The notes below the pieces were generated by a model that saw nothing but the letters and a program-made list of their open reading frames with translations, was not told the origin of the DNA and did not search any database. Position numbers and translations under genes: made by a program. A stretch of DNA of 64,000 nt from Flavobacterium fryxellicola (GTDB lineage: Bacteria; Bacteroidota; Bacteroidia; Flavobacteriales; Flavobacteriaceae). The stretch's first letter is position 1, and the number at the start of each line of letters is the position of its first letter. Shown here piece by piece: positions 1 through 9,887 of this stretch. The DNA lies in contig NZ_FRDK01000007.1 of assembly GCF_900143245.1 (NCBI RefSeq), forward strand, positions 124,001 to 188,000, read 5' to 3'.

Positions 1-184
1 TATCATTATATGTAGCAAATTCTTCTAATTTCTCTGTCAACTCTTTTTTGATTTCAGAATTGATTTGGTTTGCTCTTTTAGCCATAATGGTTATTGCTTC
101 ATACACATTACCAGTAGGTTCTTCAATAACATTTTTGTTGTATGTTATTGTATTTACTGGAGCATTCGTCTTTTTTAAATCCAT
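1..184 (-). CDS. rpoZ: RNA polymerase omega subunit, partial (cut by window start)
   Basis: Reading leftward from the ATG at 184, the frame stays open to base 1 (61 codons) and gives a protein starting MDLKKTNAPVNTITYNKNVI, followed by NVYEAITIMAKRANQIN. That is the N-terminus of the Bacteroidota-type omega subunit, which helps assemble and stabilise core RNA polymerase; the conserved part is the YEAITIMAKRANQI helix. The C-terminus lies outside the window. It starts 8 bp after the bamD stop on the same strand, so the two are probably one transcript. Identification is from remembered family sequence, not a search. Confidence 0.8.
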   Translation of the reverse strand, partial: MDLKKTNAPVNTITYNKNVIEEPTGNVYEAITIMAKRANQINSEIKKELTEKLEEFATYND

Positions 185-192
185 GACTTTAT

Positions 193-987
193 TTATTTAG
201 TAAATTTTTGTAAATCTTTATCTATTCGCACTAACATTTCGTTAGCTACTTTTTTGTATTTTGTTTCGGCATTAAATTTCATCAGATTTAATTGGGCAGT
301 TTTGGCAACAATTAATCGATCTTGCATTTTTGCAGGAACACTATTAATAGCCAATTGGTAGGCTGAATCAAATTTGTAATACAAAGCATCTTCTTTGAAT
401 GGTGTTCCAGGATAATCTGCAACAAAATTATCTAAAGCAACAATAGCCGATTTAAAATCTGATATTGTATTGTATCCCTTCGCATTTTCATATACCTTTT
501 TCTCGATCTTTTCACTCAGTACTTTTACAGCATTATTAGCTTCTGTTACATACTCGGAGTTTGGATAAGTATCAATAAAGGATTGCAATTTGTCTAATGC
601 TTTATTCGTATCTGTTTGATCTAAGCTGAAAACTGGAGACAACATCGAATAACTTTTTGCGCCTAAATACGCCGCTTCTTGTACTTTTTCACTTTTTGGA
701 TATCCAGAAACGAAACTTTCAAATTGATATCCTGCTAAATAATATTGTTTTGTTTTATAGTACGATTGCGAAAACATGTAAAACAATTTCTCCGCTTGAG
801 GTTTCCCTCTGTACGCTGGAGCAATTTGCTCAAAGATCCGTATTGCTTTAGAATATTTTCCAGCATCATATAATTTAGTAGCCATGTCAAACTTAACAGC
901 AACATCTTCGGATTTTAATGCTTTTTGGTATTCGTTGCAAGAACTAAACACAGCGACAAGAAGCAATAGAGATAGTAGTTTTTTCAT
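193..987 (-). CDS. bamD: Outer membrane assembly lipoprotein BamD
   Basis: A 264-residue lipoprotein of the BamD/ComL family, part of the BAM complex that inserts beta-barrel proteins into the outer membrane. It has a signal peptide and a lipobox ending at Cys17 (VFSSC). Helical TPR-like repeats follow: ATKLYDAGKYSKAIRIFEQI near residues 35-55, and a GYQFESFVSGYPKSEKV repeat. Length is normal for the family. A well-formed promoter lies upstream (1053-1082), and rpoZ follows after 8 bp. The leader contains a small hairpin, ACCGAA/TTCGGT. Confidence 0.88.
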   Translation of the reverse strand: MKKLLSLLLLVAVFSSCNEYQKALKSEDVAVKFDMATKLYDAGKYSKAIRIFEQIAPAYRGKPQAEKLFYMFSQSYYKTKQYYLAGYQFESFVSGYPKSEKVQEAAYLGAKSYSMLSPVFSLDQTDTNKALDKLQSFIDTYPNSEYVTEANNAVKVLSEKIEKKVYENAKGYNTISDFKSAIVALDNFVADYPGTPFKEDALYYKFDSAYQLAINSVPAKMQDRLIVAKTAQLNLMKFNAETKYKKVANEMLVRIDKDLQKFTK

Positions 988-1052
988 TTTTTTACTTTTT
1001 TTATGATTTCTTGGTTGAAACAGCCTACGAAATCATACCGAAGTTTCGGTGG

Positions 1053-1082
1053 CAAATTTAGTTATTAATTTAGCGACTTCAA
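1053..1082 (-). promoter_or_regulatory. Bacteroidota-type promoter for bamD-rpoZ
   Basis: On the minus strand there is a TTG at 1082-1080, exactly 19 bp, then TAAATTTG at 1060-1053. This matches the known Bacteroidota primary-sigma consensus (-33 TTG, -7 TAnnTTTG). It lies about 65 bp before the bamD ATG. Confidence 0.7.
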
Positions 1083-1115
1083 AATATATTTTTTGTTTAA
1101 AAGAAAACTCCTTTT

Positions 1116-2003
1116 TTAGGCTTGTTTGTTGACTTTTTTTACAAATTGATCAATTCTTCCGGCCAATTCATCATCTACTTTTACTAATGGCAAACGCACG
1201 GTGTTTTCGGATATTCCCTGTGATAGAAACACTTGTTTGATTCCGGCTGGATTTCCTTGCTCAAAAATCATATCAATACAATCAGATAAAAGGTAATGAC
1301 ATTTAAAGGCTTCATCCACTTTTCTATTCAGGCCTAAGCGAATCATTTCAGAAAATTCCTTAGGAAAACCTTGACCAATAACTGAAATTACGCCTGCTCC
1401 ACCTGCTAAAACTATTGGTAAAGCAATCATATCATCGCCTGAAATCACCAAAAAATCTTTTGGTTTGTCTTTCAATAATTGCATCGCTTGAACAAGATCT
1501 CCTGCCGCTTCCTTTATTGCAACAACATTTTTGAATTCAGTAGCCAAACGCAAAACAGTTGAAGGCAACATATTACTCGCTGTTCTTCCTGGAACATTAT
1601 ACAAAATCACTGGAATTGGAGAAGTTTCCGCTATCGCTTTAAAATGCTGATAAATCCCTTCTTGTGTAGGTTTATTATAGTACGGTGAAACAGAGAGTAT
1701 CGCTGCAAATGCTGATAAATCTCTTGTTTTCAACTCTTCGATAACTTTCGCTGTGTTGTTATCTCCCACTCCCAACACTAAAGGCAGCGCCCCATTATTA
1801 GCTTCGATTACAGTTTGGATAACGATTTCTTTTTCTGCTGGAGACAAGGTTGCATTTTCGGCTGTTGTACCTAATACTACCAGATATTCAATTCCTCCAT
1901 CGATAGAAAAATTAACAATTCTTTTTAATGCTTCAGTATCAATTGAAAAATCTTGTTTAAATGGAGTTACAAGGGCAACACCCGTTCCTATTAATGATTG
2001 CAT
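1116..2003 (-). CDS. dapA: 4-hydroxy-tetrahydrodipicolinate synthase
   Basis: Condenses pyruvate with aspartate semialdehyde, the first committed step of the lysine/diaminopimelate pathway, in the cytoplasm. The 295-residue TIM barrel has the Schiff-base lysine K164 ([10 protein letters not shown]), the tyrosine of the YNVPGRT motif (Y135) and the GTTAE loop (T46-T47), all as expected. Length is normal. It starts 9 bp downstream of a small flavobacterial conserved gene (2013-2531), so the two are likely cotranscribed. Confidence 0.96.
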   Translation of the reverse strand: MQSLIGTGVALVTPFKQDFSIDTEALKRIVNFSIDGGIEYLVVLGTTAENATLSPAEKEIVIQTVIEANNGALPLVLGVGDNNTAKVIEELKTRDLSAFAAILSVSPYYNKPTQEGIYQHFKAIAETSPIPVILYNVPGRTASNMLPSTVLRLATEFKNVVAIKEAAGDLVQAMQLLKDKPKDFLVISGDDMIALPIVLAGGAGVISVIGQGFPKEFSEMIRLGLNRKVDEAFKCHYLLSDCIDMIFEQGNPAGIKQVFLSQGISENTVRLPLVKVDDELAGRIDQFVKKVNKQA

Positions 2004-2012
2004 AACTTAGAT

Positions 2013-2531
2013 TTATATTTTGTTTAATAATTTTAAATATTTAAATAATTCACTTACAAAAATGGTGTAAGTTTTGATTGTTGTTTTAATCATAAAATGA
2101 TTTAATCTTTTATCTACTGACGAGAATCCCACTTTAAATTGGGCTTTTGAATGGTGCGTAATTTGCATTAAAATAGCGCTCTCTTTTTCATAATAACTAA
2201 TTAAAAGATCAAACTTTTCAGCACTAAACGCAACAATATCGGCATTTGAAATTTGACCGTTCCATTTAAGATCTCCCGCAACAAATGTGGTATAAAGGTT
2301 TTTTTCGTTCTTCCTAAATTTATTGTGAAATACCATCACTTTCAAATTGTCCCTTGCAATTCCGTTAGCCGTTAGGGCTTCAATCAGCAGATCCGTTTGT
2401 TCAAAATCAGTTGCATCAATCAATAAGCCAACGTTTTGTATTGCGCCGACAGCGTTTGTATTTTTTAAATTTTTCAAGTGATTTTTAAGTGATTTTTTTA
2501 CAAAAAAATTCTTTATATGATTTAAAAACAT
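2013..2531 (-). CDS. Conserved flavobacterial protein, DUF6913-like
   Basis: A 172-residue soluble protein with a basic N-terminus (FFVKKSLKNHLKNLKN) and a central NVGLLIDATDF segment. I recall it as the DUF6913 family, commonly found next to dapA in Flavobacteriia. No catalytic motif or signal peptide is visible and the function is unknown. Spacing of 9 bp to dapA suggests an operon. It is divergent from the 5'-nucleotidase gene at 2579; a TAATTTTG element (TAnnTTTG form) lies in the divergent spacer, but its -33 box is weak. Confidence 0.65.
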   Translation of the reverse strand: MFLNHIKNFFVKKSLKNHLKNLKNTNAVGAIQNVGLLIDATDFEQTDLLIEALTANGIARDNLKVMVFHNKFRKNEKNLYTTFVAGDLKWNGQISNADIVAFSAEKFDLLISYYEKESAILMQITHHSKAQFKVGFSSVDKRLNHFMIKTTIKTYTIFVSELFKYLKLLNKI

Positions 2532-2578
2532 ATTACTTTTACTTGGTTACAAAATTAATTAATTAAGTCGCATTTAAA

Positions 2579-3358
2579 ATGGTAAATCTAAAAAAGTATA
2601 ATGACGTTTCTAAACTTTTTGTTATATTCTTAACATTTTTTTTAGTTGTCTCTTGCAGCAAACAAAATTACTACGTTACTAAAATTGAAGGAAAACGAAT
2701 TCCTATTACCGAAAAAGAAAATCAAGTTCCTGAAATTGAAAATTTCATAAAACCATATCGGGAACACATCAATAAAGATTTAGACAGCGTATTAGCCTAC
2801 TGCCCAGAAACTTTAGATAAGAGCAGTGGGAAATGGCAAACTAAAATTGGTAATTTGATGGCCGATGTTACTTTAATGAGAGGCAATATAGTTTTTCAAG
2901 CTAGAGAAAAAAAGAAAATCGATATTTGCTTGCTCAATAGCGGAGGAATTCGCTCTATTTTACCTAAAGGAAATGTAACAGCAAGAACTGCTTTTGAGAT
3001 CATGCCTTTTGAGAATAGCTTGGTAGTAATTGCATTAAAAGGAGCGCAAATTATTGAAATGGTTGATTTTTTTATCGCTGAAAAAAAACCACATCCTTTA
3101 GCTGGAGTAACTTTTACTATTGATAAAAATAATAACGCCAAAAATATAGAGGTGCAAGGAAAGCCGGTTCAAAAAGAGACTATATATTATGTTGGAACGA
3201 ATGACTATTTATCAAATGGAGGAGACAATATGAATTTCTTTAAAAAAGGAGTACAGAAATTTGATTTAGAGTATAAACTGCGCACTATTCTTATTGATTA
3301 TTTCAAAGCAGTAGACACGATTCCCGTAATAAATGATATCAGAATTACAGAGGAATAA
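2579..3358 (+). CDS. 5'-nucleotidase C-terminal domain lipoprotein
   Basis: This 259-residue lipoprotein (lipobox FFLVVSC) consists of the substrate-binding 5_nucleotid_C domain only. Seen motifs are LLNSGGIRSILPKGNVTAR, FEIMPFENSLVVI and the nucleotide-binding GTNDYLSNGGDN. It lacks the metallophosphatase half. That half is encoded by the next gene (3501-4412), so the two products probably work together in the periplasm as a split UshA-like nucleotidase. The gene order, C-domain first, is the reverse of the domain order in fused enzymes. Confidence 0.85.
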   Translation: MVNLKKYNDVSKLFVIFLTFFLVVSCSKQNYYVTKIEGKRIPITEKENQVPEIENFIKPYREHINKDLDSVLAYCPETLDKSSGKWQTKIGNLMADVTLMRGNIVFQAREKKKIDICLLNSGGIRSILPKGNVTARTAFEIMPFENSLVVIALKGAQIIEMVDFFIAEKKPHPLAGVTFTIDKNNNAKNIEVQGKPVQKETIYYVGTNDYLSNGGDNMNFFKKGVQKFDLEYKLRTILIDYFKAVDTIPVINDIRITEE

Positions 3359-3400
3359 ATAATTGAAATGAGACAAACTAATTAGTGTAGAAAGACATAA

Positions 3401-3487
3401 AATCCTAGCCCCGATTGAAGTGAAAATCCTTTTTGTCCGACTTTTTGGCGGATAAAAAGATTGCAACGAAAAGCGGGAAATAGCTTC
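3401..3487 (+). ncRNA. Flavo-1-like structured RNA element, copy 1
   Basis: One of four related intergenic elements in the window. An outer stem AGC-CCCG pairs with CGGG-AAATA-GCT. An inner hairpin runs AATC-(bulged C)-CTTTTTGTCCG against CGGATAAAAAGATT. The other copies have CCTG/CAGG in the outer stem, so this copy shows a compensatory U-A to C-G change. It fills the gap between the two 5'-nucleotidase genes. Assignment to Rfam Flavo-1 is from memory; the structure itself is read from the sequence. Confidence 0.6.
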
Positions 3488-3500
3488 AAAAAAATAAAAA

Positions 3501-4412
3501 ATGAAAAGAAGAGAATTTATAGAAAAAACCGCCGCCAGTTCGGCTTTACTGAGTTTAGGCGTATCATTGAGTAGCTTTGAATCATCTAAAACCAGACAAC
3601 TGACGGTTTTACACACAAATGACGTGCACAGTTATATTGATCCATTTCCAGCAGATCATCCTAGAAATGCTAATATGGGTGGCGTAGCACGAAGAGCAGC
3701 ATTAATTGAAACCATACGAAAAGAAAACCCAAACGTTTTGTTACTGGATGCTGGTGATATTTTTCAGGGAACACCTTATTTTAATTATTATGGTGGAGAA
3801 TTGGAATTTAAATTAATGAGTATGATGCAATACGATGCCTCTACAATAGGAAATCATGACTTTGACAATGGAGTTTCAGGTTTGCTTGCGCAAATGCCTC
3901 ATGCAAAATTTGAGTTTCTTTCTGCTAATTATGATTTTAAAAACACGGTCCTGGATGGTTTTGTAAAACCATATAAAATATTCAACAAAAACGGAATAAA
4001 AGTGGGTGTTTTTGGCCTTGGAATTGAACTTGCTGGACTCGTTGATAAAGGAATGTATAAAGAAACAATTTATAATGATCCTCTTGAAACGGCACAAGAT
4101 ATGGTCCGGATTTTAAAGAAAGAACAACAATGTGATCTAATAATATGCTTGTCGCATTTGGGTTACAAATATAGAGAGGAACCAAATAAGATATGTGACT
4201 TAAAATTGGCTGAGCTGACTCAGGATATTGACCTAATTATTGGTGGACATACACATACCTTCTTAGACAAACCTACTGTGGTAAAAAATCTAGCTGGACA
4301 GGACGTTTTAGTAAACCAAGTAGGTTGTTACGGCATTAATTTAGGACGAATAGACTTTTATTTAGACAATAAAAAAGCCAAAACTTTTGAAGGAAAATCG
4401 ATTATAGTTTAA
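3501..4412 (+). CDS. Metallophosphatase, 5'-nucleotidase N-terminal domain, Tat-exported
   Basis: Catalytic half of a split 5'-nucleotidase (303 residues). The dinuclear metal motifs are LHTNDVHS, LDAGDIFQG, GNHDFDNG and GGHTHTF. The N-terminus MKRREFIEKTAASSALL is a twin-arginine-type signal, so it is probably exported folded to the periplasm, in contrast to the lipoprotein signal of its partner encoded upstream. It would release phosphate from nucleotides or related phosphoesters. A perfect hairpin terminator overlaps the stop codon. Confidence 0.88.
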   Translation: MKRREFIEKTAASSALLSLGVSLSSFESSKTRQLTVLHTNDVHSYIDPFPADHPRNANMGGVARRAALIETIRKENPNVLLLDAGDIFQGTPYFNYYGGELEFKLMSMMQYDASTIGNHDFDNGVSGLLAQMPHAKFEFLSANYDFKNTVLDGFVKPYKIFNKNGIKVGVFGLGIELAGLVDKGMYKETIYNDPLETAQDMVRILKKEQQCDLIICLSHLGYKYREEPNKICDLKLAELTQDIDLIIGGHTHTFLDKPTVVKNLAGQDVLVNQVGCYGINLGRIDFYLDNKKAKTFEGKSIIV

Positions 4413-4431
4413 CTATAATCGATTTTTTTTT
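4394..4431 (+). terminator. Rho-independent terminator of the 5'-nucleotidase genes
   Basis: A 16-bp perfect inverted repeat (arms 4394-4409 and 4411-4426, centred on the stop codon) is followed by a run of T to 4430. The end of the coding sequence itself forms the left arm. Confidence 0.8.
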
Positions 4432-4457
4432 GCTACTTCCAAGAAAAATACGATACG

Positions 4458-7191
<2,734 letters not shown>

Positions 7192-7251
7192 CTATTTTAG
7201 TTTTTGTATAAGCGTACTAAAATAACCAATTTAAAAGAGAAAACAACAAAA

Positions 7252-7725
7252 TTACGACTCAATAATCGAATTAATTTGCTTGTATAAGAGACCATCGCTC
7301 AAAAAAGCACCTTGCTGTATTAGGGCAAAAATAGAAGCATTGCGGTCTTCTGTGAATTCTTTTTTACCAATTTTCATTTCTATAGTATCGGTAAACATAT
7401 TATCACTAAGCCATTGCAAACCTTCTCGTGTCAAAAAATCAGTTTCTGGAACTACTGATTTTAAAACAATAGAATGAACATAGGTATCAAAGCACTGAAA
7501 AAGGAAAATATGATTTTTAGAAAAATGTTCTAAAAAAACTGCCTTTGTAAGAACCCCTTCCCAAACCAAATCAGAGAAAACATCTAATTCTTGTTCAGCA
7601 ACTTCTGGTCTTTCTGCTTTAATTTTATCCCACTCTGCTTTGTCAATAGTTTGAGTTGCTAAAAAAGTACTGAATTCCTGGTTCAATTCCTCAAATTGTT
7701 CTTTTGTTAATCTCGAATATTTCAT
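7252..7725 (-). CDS. Conserved flavobacterial protein, DUF6495-like
   Basis: A 157-residue acidic soluble protein without signal peptide or known catalytic motif, starting MKYSRLTKEQFEELNQEFS. I recall it as the DUF6495 family, restricted to Flavobacteriia. It sits alone between ligA and the rpsF-rpsR-rplI operon on the same strand, with 75 bp to ligA. Function unknown. Confidence 0.6.
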   Translation of the reverse strand: MKYSRLTKEQFEELNQEFSTFLATQTIDKAEWDKIKAERPEVAEQELDVFSDLVWEGVLTKAVFLEHFSKNHIFLFQCFDTYVHSIVLKSVVPETDFLTREGLQWLSDNMFTDTIEMKIGKKEFTEDRNASIFALIQQGAFLSDGLLYKQINSIIES

Positions 7726-7816
7726 TTATACTGAATTTATTTCAGCACCTTTTCTAAAAAAGGCACCTAACAGGTTATAATTTAGAGTAGCGAATCTGAA
7801 ACGAGTTCAGATTAAA

Positions 7817-7846
7817 CAAAAAAAATCCCGACTTCCATCGGGATTT
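7817..7846 (-). terminator. Terminator of the rpsF-rpsR-rplI operon
   Basis: The stem AAATCCCGA/TCGGGATTT (7823-7831 and 7838-7846) is followed on the minus strand by a T-run (complement of the A-run 7817-7825). It lies 22 bp after the rplI stop. Confidence 0.8.
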
Positions 7847-7867
7847 AAATATATAAATTTAAAAAAT

Positions 7868-8311
7868 TTATGCTTTTTCAGCAACAATTTCATAATCCAA
7901 TTCAACGATAACGTCTCTGTGTAAACGAACACTAGCAGTATACTTACCAGTACGTTTAACAATTCCGCTTGTGATGAATTTTCTTTCGATTTGTTGACCA
8001 CCTTTAGCTAAAGATTCAGCGATATCAATATTCGTGATTGAACCGAATAATTTTTCACCACCTGCTTTTGCAAAGATTTTAATTTCAATAGCTTTCAAAG
8101 CTTCTGCCAATGCTTTAGCATCTGCTACTACTTTAGCTTCTTTGTGCGCTCTTTGTTTTAGGTTTTCAGCTAATACTTTCTTTGCAGAAGAAGTAGCTAA
8201 ATGTGCTTGACCTGTTGGGATCAAAAAGTTACGACCAAAACCGTTTTTTACTGTAACGATATCGTCTTTAAATCCTAAATTTTGAACGTCTTGTCTTAAA
8301 ATAAGTTCCAT
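7868..8311 (-). CDS. rplI: 50S ribosomal protein L9
   Basis: Ribosomal protein L9, 147 residues, with the N-terminal signature MELILRQDVQNLGFKDDIV and the GFGRNFLIP motif, a long connecting helix, and a C-terminal domain ending VELDYEIVAEKA. Last gene of the rpsF-rpsR-rplI operon, followed by a hairpin terminator. Confidence 0.98.
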   Translation of the reverse strand: MELILRQDVQNLGFKDDIVTVKNGFGRNFLIPTGQAHLATSSAKKVLAENLKQRAHKEAKVVADAKALAEALKAIEIKIFAKAGGEKLFGSITNIDIAESLAKGGQQIERKFITSGIVKRTGKYTASVRLHRDVIVELDYEIVAEKA

Positions 8312-8376
8312 GTTGTTGTCCTTTGTTATAGAAGTTAGGTTTCTTGTTTCAGAAAACCAACAACTGAGTTAAATTA

Positions 8377-8673
8377 TTATTTTAGTAAATCCGCTACATA
8401 AGGCATTAAAGCTAAGTGACGTGCTCTTTTCACAGCAACTGACACTTTTCTTTGGTACTTTAACGAAGTTCCTGTTAAACGACGAGGAAGAATTTTCCCT
8501 TGTTCGTTTACGAATTTTAATAAGAAATCAGCATCTTTATAATCAATATATTTGATACCTGATTTTTTGAAACGACAATACTTTTTTTGTTTGTTTGTTT
8601 CTATGTTCAAAGGCGTTAGATATCTGATATCTCCGTCTTTTTTTCCTGAAGCCGATTGTTGTAGTGTAGCCAT
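8377..8673 (-). CDS. rpsR: 30S ribosomal protein S18
   Basis: S18, 98 residues, recognised from the [16 protein letters not shown] region and [28 protein letters not shown] split over the C-terminal half. It follows rpsF by 2 bp. S18 forms a heterodimer with S6 on the 30S platform, which fits the gene order. Confidence 0.98.
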   Translation of the reverse strand: MATLQQSASGKKDGDIRYLTPLNIETNKQKKYCRFKKSGIKYIDYKDADFLLKFVNEQGKILPRRLTGTSLKYQRKVSVAVKRARHLALMPYVADLLK

Positions 8674-8675
8674 GA

Positions 8676-9017
8676 TTACGCTTTTGTTGCTTTTAATTTA
8701 GTTCTTCTTCTTTCAGCCCAAGAAATAGCGTGTTTGTCAAGACTTACAGTCAAGAAACGCATTACTCTTTCGTCACGTCTAAATTCAGTTTCAAAGGCAA
8801 TAAGAACTTCTCCAGCTACTTTGAATTCGAATAAATGGTAAAAACCAGATTTTTTGTTTTGAATTTCGTAAGCCATTTTTTTAAGGCCCCAGTCTTCTTT
8901 CGACACCATTTCTGCTCCTCTACTAGTAAGAAAATCTTCAAATTTGCTTACTGTTTCCTTTACCTGAACTTCAGATAAAACGGGATTTAAAATGAAAACA
9001 GTTTCATAATGATTCAT
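8676..9017 (-). CDS. rpsF: 30S ribosomal protein S6
   Basis: S6, 113 residues from the ATG at 9017, giving [16 protein letters not shown]. The open frame extends 14 codons further upstream, but that stretch overlaps the promoter (9047-9076) and is not S6-like, so I use the internal ATG. The RNA-binding fold motifs [18 protein letters not shown] and [17 protein letters not shown] are present. First gene of the operon. Confidence 0.97.
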   Translation of the reverse strand: MNHYETVFILNPVLSEVQVKETVSKFEDFLTSRGAEMVSKEDWGLKKMAYEIQNKKSGFYHLFEFKVAGEVLIAFETEFRRDERVMRFLTVSLDKHAISWAERRRTKLKATKA

Positions 9018-9046
9018 AAATATATATTTATTTGTTATTTTGGGTG

Positions 9047-9076
9047 CAAAAGTAAGCAATAATTCTTAGCAAACAA
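9047..9076 (-). promoter_or_regulatory. Bacteroidota-type promoter for rpsF-rpsR-rplI
   Basis: On the minus strand TTG (9076-9074), exactly 19 bp, then TACTTTTG (9054-9047), a full match to TTG-N19-TAnnTTTG. It is 30 bp before the rpsF start codon. Confidence 0.8.
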
Positions 9077-9182
9077 GTGTTATTCCGTTTTATTCGACGT
9101 ATGACAAAAAAAAACCGTTCAATTATTTTTTTTTAATAAAAAAGTAGTATGTTTACGTAGCCAAATCTTTAAATACATTATT

Positions 9183-9878
9183 ATGAAACTAAACTGTGTC
9201 GTGGTGGATGATAGCTCTATCCAGAGAATGATTATCGCTAAATTAGTTAATAATCATCAAAATTTACACCTAATAGGCGATTTTTCTAATGCAATCGAAG
9301 CAAAAAGTTGCATGTCCATTCACAACGTGGACCTTATTTTTCTTGATATCGAGATGCCAGTAATTAGTGGTTTTGATTTTCTTGATGGCTTAAAAATTAA
9401 ACCCCAAATTATTTTCATTACCTCCAAGGCTGAATATGCCATGAAAGCTTTTGATTACGATGCAACGGATTATCTTCAAAAACCAATCGCAATTGATCGA
9501 TTTAATGCTTCGGTAAAAAGAGCTATTGATTTCCATTTACTAAAAAAAGACAATAAAGAAGAAGAAGGCGAGCATATTTTCATTAAAAGTAATTTAAAAA
9601 AACTCAAAATTTTCACTTCGAAAATAAAATGGATCGAGGCATTTGGTGATTACGTAAGAGTAGTTACGGAGGAAGATAGTAATTTAGTTCTTTCTACAAT
9701 GAAATCCTTTGAGAATGATTTATCCAAAGAAAAATTTGTCAGAGTACATAAATCATATATCATTAACATTGATAAAGTAGAGCGATTTAATAGTAAATAC
9801 GCTGAAATTGGAATGACAAAAATTCCTTTGAGCCGACACAAAAAAGAAGATTTAGTGCGGGCACTTTCCTTTTCCTAA
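9183..9878 (+). CDS. LytTR-family response regulator
   Basis: A 231-residue two-component response regulator. The receiver domain (1-120) has phospho-acceptor D55 (LIFLDIEMP), the acidic pair VVDD and the lysine of DYLQKP. The C-terminal LytTR DNA-binding domain (about 132-231) carries FIKSNLKKLKI, WIEAFGDYVRV and VRVHKSYIINI. No sensor kinase gene is adjacent, so it is an orphan here. It converges on priA with 9 bp between stops. Confidence 0.93.
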   Translation: MKLNCVVVDDSSIQRMIIAKLVNNHQNLHLIGDFSNAIEAKSCMSIHNVDLIFLDIEMPVISGFDFLDGLKIKPQIIFITSKAEYAMKAFDYDATDYLQKPIAIDRFNASVKRAIDFHLLKKDNKEEEGEHIFIKSNLKKLKIFTSKIKWIEAFGDYVRVVTEEDSNLVLSTMKSFENDLSKEKFVRVHKSYIINIDKVERFNSKYAEIGMTKIPLSRHKKEDLVRALSFS

Positions 9879-9887
9879 ACGCTTATG

